Assembly: GCA_037127255.1 (NCBI GenBank)
Contig: JBANSL010000014.1
Coordinates: 68,369,646 to 68,433,645 of the forward strand
Length of the DNA: 64,000 bases
Reading direction: 5' to 3'
Source: Persicaria tinctoria
Lineage: Eukaryota > Streptophyta > Magnoliopsida > Caryophyllales > Polygonaceae
The translations under genes were made by a program, and so were the position numbers. The notes under the pieces were generated by a model. It ran no database searches. It saw only the letters and a list, made by a program, of their open reading frames with translations, and was not told the DNA's origin. Of the stretch, positions 1 to 10,651 are shown piece by piece. Positions within the stretch are counted from its first letter, which is position 1; each line of letters begins with the position of its first letter.

Positions 1-99
1 TGGACGGAATTCACCGCCTCTGAACTGCTCTTCTCACGGCCCCGCCTCTGAGCTGTTCTCCTCTGGACGGAATTCATCGCCTCTGGACTGCTCTCCTCA
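1..99. repeat. Direct duplication of about 35 bp (two copies, 64 bp apart)
   Basis: Positions 1-35 and 65-99 are near-identical. Both begin TGGACGGAATTCA and continue through CGCCTCTG(A/G)ACTGCTC, with three or so differences. The left edge of the window may cut a longer array. No coding potential is apparent. Confidence 0.7.
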
Positions 100-134
100 A
101 GGTATATCCGATTGCCGCTTTTTTTTTTGGTGTC

Positions 135-160
135 TGTGGGTGTGGGTGTGGGTGTGGGTG
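135..160. repeat. Microsatellite (TGTGGG)n
   Basis: Four complete TGTGGG units and a partial fifth occur in a T-rich context. It is a simple repeat. Confidence 0.85.
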
Positions 161-374
161 TATCTCTCCTATTAATTTCAGTTAATCAATTCCCCATCAT
201 CCTTCACCCCGCTCTTATTCCGGTTGATCTCATCTGCTGCTTTGTTAATCCCTATTCCCTAGTGGTCTCTTCCCTGCCATCCCCTGCTCATTTGTTGAGA
301 TTTGGGTTTGTAATTCATTTTTTTTATGGCACTTGTAGTTGGAATTGTTTGTGATCAAATTGAGAGGCTTGGTC

Positions 375-665
375 TTTAAATTAATGATTTGTGCCTTGAA
401 ATGGAAGTTTATGGTCTTAAAATTGAGGATTGAGATCTTGAGATCGAGGTTATGGCCTTGAAATTGAGGATCAATGCCTTTAAATTGAGGATCAGTGTTG
501 TGAAATACAGGGTTATGGCTTTCAAACTGAAAATTGGGGACTTCAAATTGAGGGTTACAGAATTCAGATTGAGGATTAGGGCCTCGGAATTGAGGACTAA
601 CTCCATGAGATTTTAAATTAGGGTTTTGAAAATGCAAATTAGGATCTTGAAATTGAAAATTAGCT
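375..665. repeat. Degenerate short tandem array, unit roughly 27-30 bp
   Basis: About ten diverged units occur, each with a core like TTGAAATTGAGGAT or TTCAAATTGAGGGTTA. The unit is close to a multiple of three, so the minus frame stays open (245-754) and reads as repeated NPQF/DPQF-like blocks of about nine residues. I see no signal peptide, domain or splice context that makes this a gene. A decayed satellite is the simplest reading, and a degenerate repeat-protein exon is the alternative. Confidence 0.5.
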
Positions 666-759
666 TTTGATGTAAAGCTGTGCGGATGATATTGCACATC
701 CTTTAGCTTTATATTCACGTCTTTTAGTTCAATCAGGTAGTAAAGTACCATCATTTAAA

Positions 760-1990
760 GTCAATTTATCTCAAGAATTATCATATGACAATAAAAGTAG
801 CCTTTTCTCATTTCATCTAATGATCTTAATTCTTAACCCAAGTTCCGGTTTCATTATGAACGTGACACTAGGTGTAAGGCTTTCATTCATGCCTTTGAAC
901 TGTTTGATGAAATGCCTACGTAGAATAGAGCATTTGTGTGTGAAATGGTGAATTGTGCTATTGCTTATCTTTTGCTAGCTGAGATTATTTTGGTTTGTGA
1001 CTTTTTTTTACTAGCTTATGATTTGAATTTTTAGGGTTGTGTCATTTAGGAGTTTTTTCATATTTTCTCACTCTCTTCTTCCTAACTTTTCCTGTAGTTT
1101 ATTTGTTGGGAATTCCAGAGTATTGGTAGAAAAAAATGCCCGCAATTTACATGTTGATGTGCAAATTGGTTTATGTGTGATTGTGTGCTGCTAGGATTCG
1201 TAGGGTGTGTTGAACTGCGTACTTTATCTTAAATAGTGAAGCAGTTACTCATCGGTTTGCTTTGTGCTCATGATTCTGTTTGCTTTGTTGATTCTTACTT
1301 TCTTCCTGGTCTTATGTTCCGATCGAACCATTGGGTTTCTGCTGGACTTGAGTTTTGCTGCGCAGCTTTATGTGGTTGTTTTTATGCTTTTATTGGAGGT
1401 TTGTTTCGACCAAAATTCTTATTGGCTCTTGCTTTGATGATTCGAAGCATTGCTGAGGGGTGTTGGGTGGTTGCCTAAGTTGGGTAGTGGTTGGTTGGTA
1501 TCTCCATTGTGCGGGATAGGATGTGATTTTCTGCTGCATTTGTGGACCGTTATTGGTCTACAAAGGGCTGCTCAAGGGAGGTTTGATCGTACTTTTTCAA
1601 GATTTTGAATTTAGCTTAGGGTTGTGATGTCTAATTCTCCGGAAAGGTTCAATTGAAGCATTCATAGGTTGCTTTTGGTCCCCAAAGGCTGCTTTGGTCA
1701 GCTGGTTCCTTAGTGTGATCATGTATGGTACATACATTGCTTCTATCCAAGTTGAAAGATTCATGAATTGCTGATTTTCATCCAGTACTTTTTTATCTCA
1801 TAGATTCATTGGTTTTTCTCATCTTTCCCCCTTTATGACAGCAAATATGCAACAATGATTGATTTTCTCACTGGCAATACCAACATTTGAATTTTATTCC
1901 CGTTTCCATAGGATATTACTTCTTTCAAGAAGGGCCTAGAACAAAATTGGTGTTGGTAGGTTGGAGTGACAACATACACTGGGCGTCCCG
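760..1990. other. Intergenic stretch upstream of the PORR gene
   Basis: AT-rich sequence. The open frames are short and show no recognisable family. It probably contains the upstream region of the gene starting at 2082. I see no RNA gene or complete mobile element. Confidence 0.5.
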
Positions 1991-1991
1991 C

Positions 1992-1999
1992 ATATAAAC
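1992..1999 (+). promoter_or_regulatory. TATA-like box of the PORR gene
   Basis: ATATAAAC lies about 90 bp before the ATG at 2082. That would place transcription start near 2025 and give a leader of about 55 nt. It is a motif match only. Confidence 0.35.
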
Positions 2000-2081
2000 A
2001 AGGAGAGCCGCATTCCCTTCCTTCGATTCGCCAATCCAGCGTTAAAGACTAAACCTAGCATTCCATAGGTACATCGGTTTG

Positions 2082-3494
2082 ATGAACAAAATCTTCTCTT
2101 TCACAAGGTTGAATCCTTCCACCAACTGCAACTGCAAATCCGCGACACCCATCGCGGATTTGATCCACGGCGCGCTTATTGAAGCGCATTTGATTTTTTC
2201 GAGACCTAAGACGAAATCGACCTCCATACCCAAAAAGCAGCTACGGGTTAGAGACCATGGGTTTGACAATTACATGGAAATCGAGAAAAAGATGAGGAAA
2301 GTGTTGAAGGTTGAGGATTTAATCCTCTCCCAACCAAACCACTGTCTCGCCGTGTCCCGGTTTGATACAATTGCTCGTCGGATAGGGTTTAAGCAGTTGG
2401 AAGCTGGGCGTTTCGTCCTCAAATTCCCCCACATCTTCGAGATTTACGAGCACCCGGTTCAGAGGATTCTCTATTTAAGGCTTACAAGGAAAGTCCACCT
2501 CCAAATCCAGCAAGAAAAGGATGCCCTGATTGCCCAGATCCCTGAAGCTGTTACCCGCCTCCGAAAGCTGCTGATGATGTCGAAAGAGGGCCGTTTGAGG
2601 CTGGAGCATGTGAGGATTGCTCGCAAGGAGTTTGGATTTCCCGATGATTTTGAATCCTCAGTGGTGTGTAAGTATCCTCAGTACTTCAAATTGTTTGATG
2701 CAAAAGAAACTAGAAATAAGTACATCGAAATTGTGGAGAGAGACCCTAGATTAGCTGTTTGTGCTATTGAAAGTGCGCGGGAGCGAGAGTATAGGGAGAA
2801 GGGAATTGATGCCGAGAACATTAGGTTTTCGTTTATTGTCAATTTCCCACCTGGTTTTAAGATTGGCAAGTATTACAAGATTGGAATGTGGAAGTGGCAA
2901 AGACTGCCTTATTGGTCTCCTTATGAAGATGTCTCCGGATATGACATGAGATCGCTTGAGGCTCAGAATCGAATGGAGAAAAGAGCGGTTGCAATGATTC
3001 ACGAGTTGTTGTCATTGACAGTTGAAAAAAAGATTACCCTTGAGAGGATTGCACATTTCAGAATGGCTATGGACTTGCCAAATAAGCTTAAAGATTTTCT
3101 TCTTCAGCATCAAGGGATATTCTATATCTCAACTCGTGGGAATCAAGGGAAGCTCCATACTGTTTTCTTGAGGGAGGAATATTGGAAGGGGGAGTTGGTG
3201 GAGCCAAACGACTTGTACTTGGCACGCAGAAGGTTAGCTGAGTTGATCTTGTTGAGTCCTAGGAAGGCACCTGTCGATGAGCAGCTGGTAATCTACAGGA
3301 GACGCGGAGAAGATGAGGATGTTGAAAGAATGAGGAAAGAATATGTTGAAGGTGATCCAACAAGATTTGGGGTGTATGGCGGTGAAGAACAGGACGAGGG
3401 CTCTGATTCGGATAGTGAAGTTGCCTCTGATCATTGTGTTGAAGATGAAGATGAGCATCTCTCTGATGATGATTCTCATCGTTTGACAGAGTGA
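2082..3494 (+). CDS. PORR-domain organelle RNA-binding protein (WTF/RPD1-type)
   Basis: An intronless gene of 470 codons. The first ATG in frame is 2082. Residues 1-40 are poor in acidic residues and rich in Ser, Asn and Lys, as expected of an organelle transit peptide. Residues of about 56-385 match the plant organelle RNA recognition (PORR, formerly DUF860) fold by eye: the order RDHGFDNYMEIEKKM, then LILSQPNHCLAVSRFDT, KFPHIFEIYEHP, KYPQYFKL, FPPGFKI, the (M)xxWQRLPYWSPYED block, LPNKLKDFLLQHQGIFYIS and KGELVEPNDLY is typical. Residues 433-470 form a very acidic Asp/Glu/Ser tail. Family members bind organellar transcripts and promote group II intron splicing in chloroplasts or mitochondria. 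Which introns this one serves, and in which organelle, cannot be read here. Lack of introns is usual for the family. The family call is firm and the orthologue is not assigned. Confidence 0.92.
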   Translation: MNKIFSFTRLNPSTNCNCKSATPIADLIHGALIEAHLIFSRPKTKSTSIPKKQLRVRDHGFDNYMEIEKKMRKVLKVEDLILSQPNHCLAVSRFDTIARRIGFKQLEAGRFVLKFPHIFEIYEHPVQRILYLRLTRKVHLQIQQEKDALIAQIPEAVTRLRKLLMMSKEGRLRLEHVRIARKEFGFPDDFESSVVCKYPQYFKLFDAKETRNKYIEIVERDPRLAVCAIESAREREYREKGIDAENIRFSFIVNFPPGFKIGKYYKIGMWKWQRLPYWSPYEDVSGYDMRSLEAQNRMEKRAVAMIHELLSLTVEKKITLERIAHFRMAMDLPNKLKDFLLQHQGIFYISTRGNQGKLHTVFLREEYWKGELVEPNDLYLARRRLAELILLSPRKAPVDEQLVIYRRRGEDEDVERMRKEYVEGDPTRFGVYGGEEQDEGSDSDSEVASDHCVEDEDEHLSDDDSHRLTE

Positions 3495-5330
3495 ATATGG
3501 TTGAGTGGTATTGTTTGTGGAGTTTCTGAAGCCTTCGATTTAAAAAGCACTGGGAGATTTGGCAGTGCGTCTGGATTCACAGAAACAATGTGAGTATTCC
3601 TACTTATTACTATATGTTCTGCTCCTACTGCTATTTGTTTCAATTTGGTTTTGAGTAAGCTATGTGAGTATTCCTACATATTTGGATACCAAACTTGTTC
3701 ATGCTGTGGAAATAAGCTGCAATAGACGTTTGCTATATATCTGTGAAATTTTCTTTCTACACCTCATGATTCCATATAATCTTGCTGGCTAGATTGTTTT
3801 GTATTTGTAATTATTTGGTCCGGGGGGCTCCTTCGGAATTATAATTGATTTGATGGGTTTAATGCCATTCCAATAAGAAAGATACCTTGGCTCCTATTGT
3901 AACATATTTGATTTGCATAAACTGGACTGCTAAATCGTACTACTCATAAGAAAGAAGAAGCACTGATGTTTCTAGAAGGAATGTCATGCTTCCTGATGCA
4001 GATTCTTTTACTGTCTCTCAATAGGAATCAGACAACGTAACAGACTGGCTAATAGCGTGAGGAAAACAGATGTAAACTTGAAATTCGATCCTCAATTAGA
4101 TGGACCACTATCATTTGAAATAGGGAGAAGATGGAGATTAACAAAAATTAAGCATTCAGAATGTAATATCATGTACCGTCGAACCATCCTAAATTAACAA
4201 CTGAACAAAAAGCACTTAATATATAGGTATGTGTAGATTACCAAGGGAATGAGATTGCAGAAAAGTCGAATTAACTAAAGATAAAGGAACATTCTTGCAT
4301 CAGGTTCTTTAGTGAAAGTTCAAAATGGCTAGATATGTTGATGTTGGGTGTAGCGTGTTTTTCTCATTGTTGCTTACATATTTTAGTTAGTCTCAAATCT
4401 CAATTTCAAACCTTCCTGTGGAAGATTGGAATATGTAGACACCAGGAAGATTGGAATATATCAGTATTGGGTAAACCTCTATTTAAGTCATCAATCCTCA
4501 CATCTCTCTACATCATTTGAAAGATCCAATTATATTTGATTCTTTATCATTCATCACAATATTATTAATTCTATATGAAACAACCTGATGGTGTTGGTTG
4601 TCTTTACTTGTGTATCTTGATCTCCCTTTGATGCTTTACACCTACACACTATTAATAGAAGTTATCAAACTGTACTTTTACTTCCTACCTATATGATGGA
4701 ATAATATTTTGATTGTCTGGTGACTGAAAGACTTGAAGGTTGTCTTGTGATCCTGTCCTTTCCAGATTTTTCTTGTGAGCCTGTCAATCATATATATTGG
4801 CGAACAATCAGCGCCTTGAATATTTTCTGGTTTTATGAGTTTGCTTTTCTTTGTGCAGGTGCAGTGCAGCTTATGGCGGACAAGCAGATAGACGTCCCAG
4901 CTCCAGAAAGGTTTACCTTCCTGCTCACAGTCACCACTCATAACGACGAATCCATGACTAGAGAAAAAGAGCCAGGTGCACAACTAGCACTTACATTACA
5001 CACAAGGAATTATGCTGAACAATCAGTGTTTAACTCTAGGATTAGAGATCTGACATAATGATTTTGCATTGATCTCCTATAAGTTCCAGTATTAGAAAAG
5101 ATTATGCGGTGCTTACAACTGAAGATCACTTCTACATTCTTACGTTGTGATTGATTTTTTCCTCTTATTTGTCAATGATTATTTTTTATACGAGGATCGT
5201 TATAGTCAAGGACCATGTTAGGAAAGCGGTCAGGGTGGTTAGCTTAAGATTATAATCTAGATGAAATTGTTGACGGTAGATTAAATTTTCAATCTTTGTT
5301 TGGAGATTAAGGGTATGTTAGTAGGAGCGT
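3495..5330. other. Downstream flank of the PORR gene; no clear gene
   Basis: AT-rich sequence that probably includes the 3' UTR. A 112-codon open frame (4720-5058) has a pyrimidine-rich tract ending TTTGTGCAG at 4858 inside it, which would be a plausible splice acceptor for a downstream UTR exon. Its protein resembles nothing I know. I do not call it a gene. Confidence 0.4.
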
Positions 5331-5814
5331 TTTAAAGCTTTAGATAGAGCGTTTTGTCATTTTTGAAGCAAACGCTTTCAACCTTTGTGATTGGCAGTAC
5401 ACAACGTTAAAAATACCTAAAATTTCATCTCTCTCTCGGACGCTTGCAGAGAGCTTTTCATCCACAGCTCCCCATGGAAGCATTCGATGAAATTGACGAG
5501 CGTTAGAGATGGGGAAAGTCTTAATTGTCCTTCTCTCTTCCATTTCTCATCTTCTTCGCCCGTCTCCATTTCAGTCTCCGCTTGCTCCTGCCATGAGAAT
5601 CTCACGGCGACAAAATTCAATCTCGCGATGAAGTTTCAAAGCTTTGCAATTGATTTGATATCTCGATTTTCTTTTGAAAATCACTTTTTTCCACTTGCTT
5701 TTGTTGGCAGGGCTCTTCTAGGTTCAAATTCTCCAAGCTCTTTTGCTTTCGTGTTCTTGTAGTAAGAGGTCGCTTTTGTTCTACTTCGTTGTCCCCTTGT
5801 CTCTATACAATTTC
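5331..5814. other. Unassigned stretch with a CT-rich block
   Basis: A CT-rich part around 5425-5600 resembles a plant leader or first exon, with ATGs at 5474 and 5487, but the open frame (5487-5762) has no recognisable domain. It directly precedes the 55-bp tandem repeat. A relic of a gene or of a retroelement leader is possible. Confidence 0.25.
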
Positions 5815-5940
5815 GATTTGCAACCAACTCTAATTTTAAATTTTCATAGACACCTCGCCTGAAATTTTAGATTTGCAACAAACCTTGATTTTAAATTTTC
5901 ATAGGAACCTTTCCTGAAATTTTGGATTTGCAACAAACCC
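5815..5940. repeat. Tandem repeat, 55-bp unit, about 2.3 copies
   Basis: Units start at 5815, 5870 and 5925, each with GATTTGCAAC followed by an A-rich/CTTGATTTTAAATTTTCATAG-like body. They differ by a few substitutions. Confidence 0.75.
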
Positions 5941-6270
5941 TAATTTCTATTTCAAACACAATAGAGTATCTATGAACATTCTTTTGTAAGAATTAATGAC
6001 ATCGATAAACAAGGTTAGAACTTGAAGAGTAGTTTCCGCCATCCATTCCTCAATAATCCTCAAGGGCACTGATTCTCTAGATCCTAGCAGTTCCATTGAA
6101 GCCAATTAACCCGTCGCTCCACCTCAAAGTGAAAACAAAAGGTTAATGATTTAGAGGCGCATCAACGAGTTCTCAACCTTGTTCACAAATGACTACCTAG
6201 ACTGAACAATCCTAGTTCGAGATTATCTTGTCAATACAAAATAAAATTCCATGTCAAAAGGAAGCGTACT

Positions 6271-6450
6271 GAGAGCCTGCTCTCGACTCCAATACCAAAA
6301 TGACAAGTATAAATCAGAGAACAATTGAGAACTTACTCTTGACTCCAAACCCAACATGACAAGTATTAATCGGAGAACAATTGAGAGCTTGCTCTCAACT
6401 CCAACACCAAAATGACAAGTATAAATCGGAGAACAATTGAGAGCTTGGCT
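6271..6450. repeat. Tandem repeat, 56-bp unit, about 3.2 copies
   Basis: Units start at 6271, 6327, 6383 and 6439. Each reads GAGAGCTTGCTCTC-ACTCCAA..., then CCAAAATGACAAGTAT and ends GGAGAACAATT. The sequence differs from the 55-bp array 450 bp upstream, although the period is almost the same. Confidence 0.8.
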
Positions 6451-7280
6451 TTTCTAGCCTAAAATGGAGTTCGTCCCTATTTTTTGGGTCACCTTTGCCT
6501 CGGCTGTAGCCGACTCTTCGGTCCGCCGCTGCATCTTAGTCTGAACTGATGACGAACCACGATTCGTTTTCATTCTCTCCCCTCATTACCCTCGGTGGCA
6601 GCCTAGCTCCCTTGGCCTCGCAGCCACAAACCCTGTCGGATTTCCGGGGTTCTTCCGGATTTCTCGCGCCTGTTTGTCCTTGGCGTGAAAGAGTTAATTT
6701 TGTCTTTGCACGCCAAGGTCATTCTTGGGAAAAGAAAAAATATTATCTTCGGGATAACCTCCCTCGTCAATATTTGGATAATCTCCCTTAAAATTTTATG
6801 GGATAACCTCCCTCTTGCTTTCTATCATTCTATGGGTTACCCCCTTCTCGATCTTTCCTATCACAAAGACTTTGCTTCGACCTTTTCTAGAGTCTTTGTT
6901 TGCTTGTTTCTAGTTGGGGTTTCTATTTGAGCTTTGTGGTGTTTCTTTTGCCGTCGCGCGAGAGGTCGTGGACGTGTTCGAGATCTAACGGCTCGTTGCC
7001 GACCGAGTCCATATCTGAGGTCTCCACTTTTGCTCCCCAGGATTCCCTGCGTTACCTCTACCATCTGGCAGAAGAAATGTCTCGCATTGTCCCGGTTCCA
7101 AATTCGTCCGCCTTCGCTAGTTTCGACATCTATTCTCTAGCTGTTCGTGGTAGTCTTGTCTTTGTTGATTTGGTTGTATTTTGGTTCTTTCATTACAGTC
7201 TGTTCGTTGCCATTCTTTCGACCTCTCGTCCCACCGGGTATGTCCGATGGGTCGAATTATTTCCGGTTTAAAAAAAAAAA
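6451..7280 (+). other. GC-richer unit ending in an A-run; possible retrosequence
   Basis: From about 6460 the composition becomes markedly less AT-rich than the flanks. Two overlapping open frames occur (6549-6791 and 6900-7271), and the stretch ends in a run of ten A at about 7270. The last frame stays open up to the A-run. It looks like a 3'-polyadenylated insertion of a LINE, SINE-mobilised RNA or processed transcript. I recognise no protein family and found no target duplication. Confidence 0.3.
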
Positions 7281-7825
7281 GTAACACGATCATGTGCGTG
7301 TAAATATTGTAAGGGGAAAATCAGAAAATGTATTGGTCTGTATCTAACCTTGAAATATGGAACGGTCAACATTCTTAATTCTTGACATAATCACAACTCA
7401 TAATCTCATAGATGACTGGACATAATATGTTCAATCATTTTGACTATTTTATATATAATTTTGCTAGAGCAAAGAAGAACTTGGAACCAAGACAAGGAAG
7501 GGGAGTATTGCAATTTGCACACACAGACCCCATCGCATAAACACCCTAGAATTTAGGTCTTACTTTGATTTTGGTCCACGATGGGCTGGACATGGTGCCC
7601 TACAGGCCCAATACCTTTTGCAGGTCCACAATGGGCCAGATGATCTTTGTTGGGCCCAATGAGATTCGTCGGTTATACAAATGAAAATATTACACTTATG
7701 GCATGTTCTTTACTCTTACTTTAATTTAGATAGAACTATGGACTGTAATTTCCTTGGGTCGAAAGATGTGAATAGTCCAAAAAAAAGTTCTATATTGAAC
7801 ATATGAATTAAATAAGTTTTATATA

Positions 7826-7925
7826 AAAGTCGGTGGATTGCTCTTTTTATTTACAATTAATTTTATAATGTAATCTCACTCGGTCTATGTGCTATACTAA
7901 TAGTGCATGTACGCCCTGTGCACAT
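7826..7925 (-). repeat. Dispersed CCAATTGG-family repeat, copy 1 (diverged)
   Basis: Its reverse complement matches the 11425-11545 and 28905-29010 copies: a block like CCGAGTGAGATTACAT, then AATTAATTG, then CTTTTATATAA. It looks like a fragment of a TE terminal region. Confidence 0.45.
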
Positions 7926-9260
7926 AATTCCGTTCGCGAGTTCCAACAGATTTCAATATTTTGAAAATTGTAAATCACTCTATAAAATCCTCCAAATTTT
8001 TTTTTGACAAACATACCCTTAGTTATCTTAAACATGCCAAAATTTTAATAAGCTATCACTTGTTCAAATTTCACCACTCTTTTAAACCAAAGAATGAACG
8101 ATAAGGAGAAAAGTAATCACTTATCAGCAAAGCAAATTCTAATTAGTACCAAATTGCAAATTTTATAAAACGACTTATATTTGTGATCGATCAGAGGGAT
8201 TATATAGTGCATTGCATCAAATTAAATTAAATATACATATATATTCAGACCATTGAATTGTCAAAACTCGGAGGCACATCCAAAATGGAATTTTCTTAAT
8301 GTTATTAAATTAATAAATGTTACATTTATTGATTAATAATAATAGATACATACACGTGTATAAAATAATAGTATAATTTATTTGTTCAAGTTAGTACGTG
8401 TTTGAATGTTAGTGATCATAGCTAGGTGTTTTCATAGCTTCATCATGGGAAAAAGATTCCACAACGGCTAAGACTTTTATTTTTATAAAATTGACCCAAA
8501 TAATATATAAAATATAAAATCAAGTAATATCCAGGCCTTGAATTTGCATTTGTCTGGGGGCGGGGAGGAATTAATTTAAATTTCATTTATAAAATTTAAT
8601 TAACTTGGAGATTTAAAATGCAAATAACCAGTCCACTTTGAGAAATATGACTGGAATTCGAATTGGTACGTGCTTACCATTAGAAAATGATAAATATATG
8701 GCCTTCACTGGAGGATATAAGTTTATATTTTTGCGGGGTAGGATGTAAATTGAATTTTTCTTCTGCTGAATATATTTTTATTATTATTATTATTATCGTC
8801 CACTTATGTAAAATTTATTACGGTGTACTATTTTTTTATATATAAAAAAGAATAAGGTGTTTGTTGTATTTTAGTAATTCCTTATTCATCTGAACAAATA
8901 AATCTTCTTCAATTGATAGATTCAATATTCATATATACTATATTTATTAATTAAAACATATCATTTAATATTCATATTTTAGAATGATTAAAACGAGTAT
9001 AAAACATCACCATTTTCTTACAATTTTTTTTTAAATTCATGGTTAATAATAATAAGTATGAAATTATAAAAAATATTAAAAAGTTGATATTTAATATAGT
9101 TTTCTAATACCTAAGAACGTATATACTCCATCGTAAAATGTTATGTTTTAATTAACGAATATGATGGAGTATATTTAAATAAAATAAATATATTTTCAAA
9201 AAACATTATTGTTTGTGTTACTTAAAATAATGCAAATTTTGTAACCAAAAATATAAATAC

Positions 9261-9360
9261 GAATGATAGAATAGTATGCTTGAAAAAATCTCATTTGAAG
9301 CAGTTTTATTTAGCAACTGAACAATTTTAGTTAAAATCTTATTTTTGAGCATTTACAAAT
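9261..9360. repeat. Dispersed repeat shared with 15075-15178
   Basis: GAATGATAGAATAGTAT..., CTTGAAAAAATCTC, AAGCAGTTTTA and the closing TTAGTTAAAATCTTATTT recur at 15075-15178 in the same orientation, at an estimated identity near 85%. A second matching block follows both copies (9724-9778 and 15228-15280), so the copies belong to one longer element that diverged or was interrupted. Confidence 0.7.
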
Positions 9361-10324
9361 AAAAATATTATTTTTTCCTTATATCCAAGATAAGATAAAT
9401 TAAGGCAAGCGAAAATGGGAGGGGTTTGGTAGATGAAATTAAAAGTCAAACAATGGTAACGGCTATGTCAAGGTGTAACGGTTCTCCTACCGACGTCGCC
9501 ATTGCAAAAGCGCCACCGACACCTCTGATCTGCTGATCTTCCAATCACCGACGCTTGCTTTAAACAGGTAACGCTTATTGCTCACGACTCACGAGTCATG
9601 ACTCATGGTCCTCTATTTCAATACGGATCGTTTAAGAGCATCCACGTTGATTTTGGTATTGTTGCCTGACAGCGTAAGGAATGATTCTGGCAGTAGCAAA
9701 TGACCGAAAACTAGCTATTAAATATGTGAATGAGATAAAAAAAAAAAAAGTAGACCACCGAGTTATATATTAAGGTGTTTAGTGACTGTTTTTTGCACTT
9801 AAAACCCCTCTTTGCTATAATTGACAATTAAATCACACACAAGTTTAGAAGATTTCTCTTTGGGATCGACCTCTTACTTATACACTATACTATTTATAGG
9901 TTTGAGTATATTTTGATAGGAGTAATGACAATGTTCTCATGTCACACCTCATTGTTGTAACCGTCACTTTATTATTTTAACCGCCACACTCCAACTAACC
10001 CTATTACGTACTCAAATATAAAATCATACATAAATGTTATGCTTTTTAAAGCATATTTATTTTTATTTATTATTCATCTCTTTATTTTTTTCAATTATTT
10101 TTATATTCCTTAGCTCATAACGTATTACGTTAAAATTACAAATTTTACAACAAATGAATCTATATTATCGAAATTAAATTGATAAATTTGACCCTATTCA
10201 AACCTAAGGCACGGGCCACATATAGACATATAGTATGAATTGAAACCTAGATTGTTGCTTTGATTGTAAAACGGTAAATTAAAAATCACTACATGCATGT
10301 ATATATGCTTATCTATATGGCTAA

Positions 10325-10648
10325 GGGCTCGTTTGATTTGATGTGTGAATTGAAATTCCCGTAAAGTTCAATTCATGAGAATTGTGAAAATATATTTTAT
10401 TGATTTTTTTTATTAAAAGGGATTAAAGGTAGGAATTGAAAATTTTCAAGTTAAAAATGGTGGAAGTTGAACTTACTTAGGAAGGACTAGGTAAGCGAAC
10501 GTCTTCCAAATTGAAAGAATTTAACTTCTCAGGAAATTGAATTTCTGGGTTTTGAGATTTTAAAAATACCAACCAAACATAGATTTTTTTCTCTACTTCA
10601 TGAAATTTTCTATTTTCTGTATTTTTGAATGGCTAACCAAACAAGGCC
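10325..10648. mobile_element. Tourist-like MITE (PIF/Harbinger type), 324 bp
   Basis: It begins GGGCTCGTTTGATT and ends AACCAAACAAGGCC, imperfect terminal inverted repeats. TAA flanks both sides (10322-10324 and 10649-10651) as a 3-bp target duplication. The interior is non-coding, with internal complementarity around AATTCATGAGAATT. A 3-bp TAA duplication is the PIF/Harbinger signature. A very similar element lies at 27388-27720. Confidence 0.7.
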
Positions 10649-10651
10649 TAA

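Larger units (their letters stand above)
7281..10324. other. AT-rich intergenic DNA
   Basis: It contains (ATT)n runs near 8770, a Stowaway-like decayed stretch near 9000-9170, and copies of two dispersed repeats (7826-7925 and 9261-9360). A small GC-rich island at 9440-9570 ends in CAG|GTAACG, like an orphan exon end. No gene is supported. Confidence 0.5.

Noticed and set aside
4720..5058. 112-codon plus-strand open frame
   Set aside because: No domain or homology pattern I recognise, and a splice-acceptor-like tract lies within it. Noted in the flank entry only.
6271..6450. CRISPR-like regular repeats
   Set aside because: The 56-bp units are contiguous with no unique spacers, and the DNA is plant nuclear.
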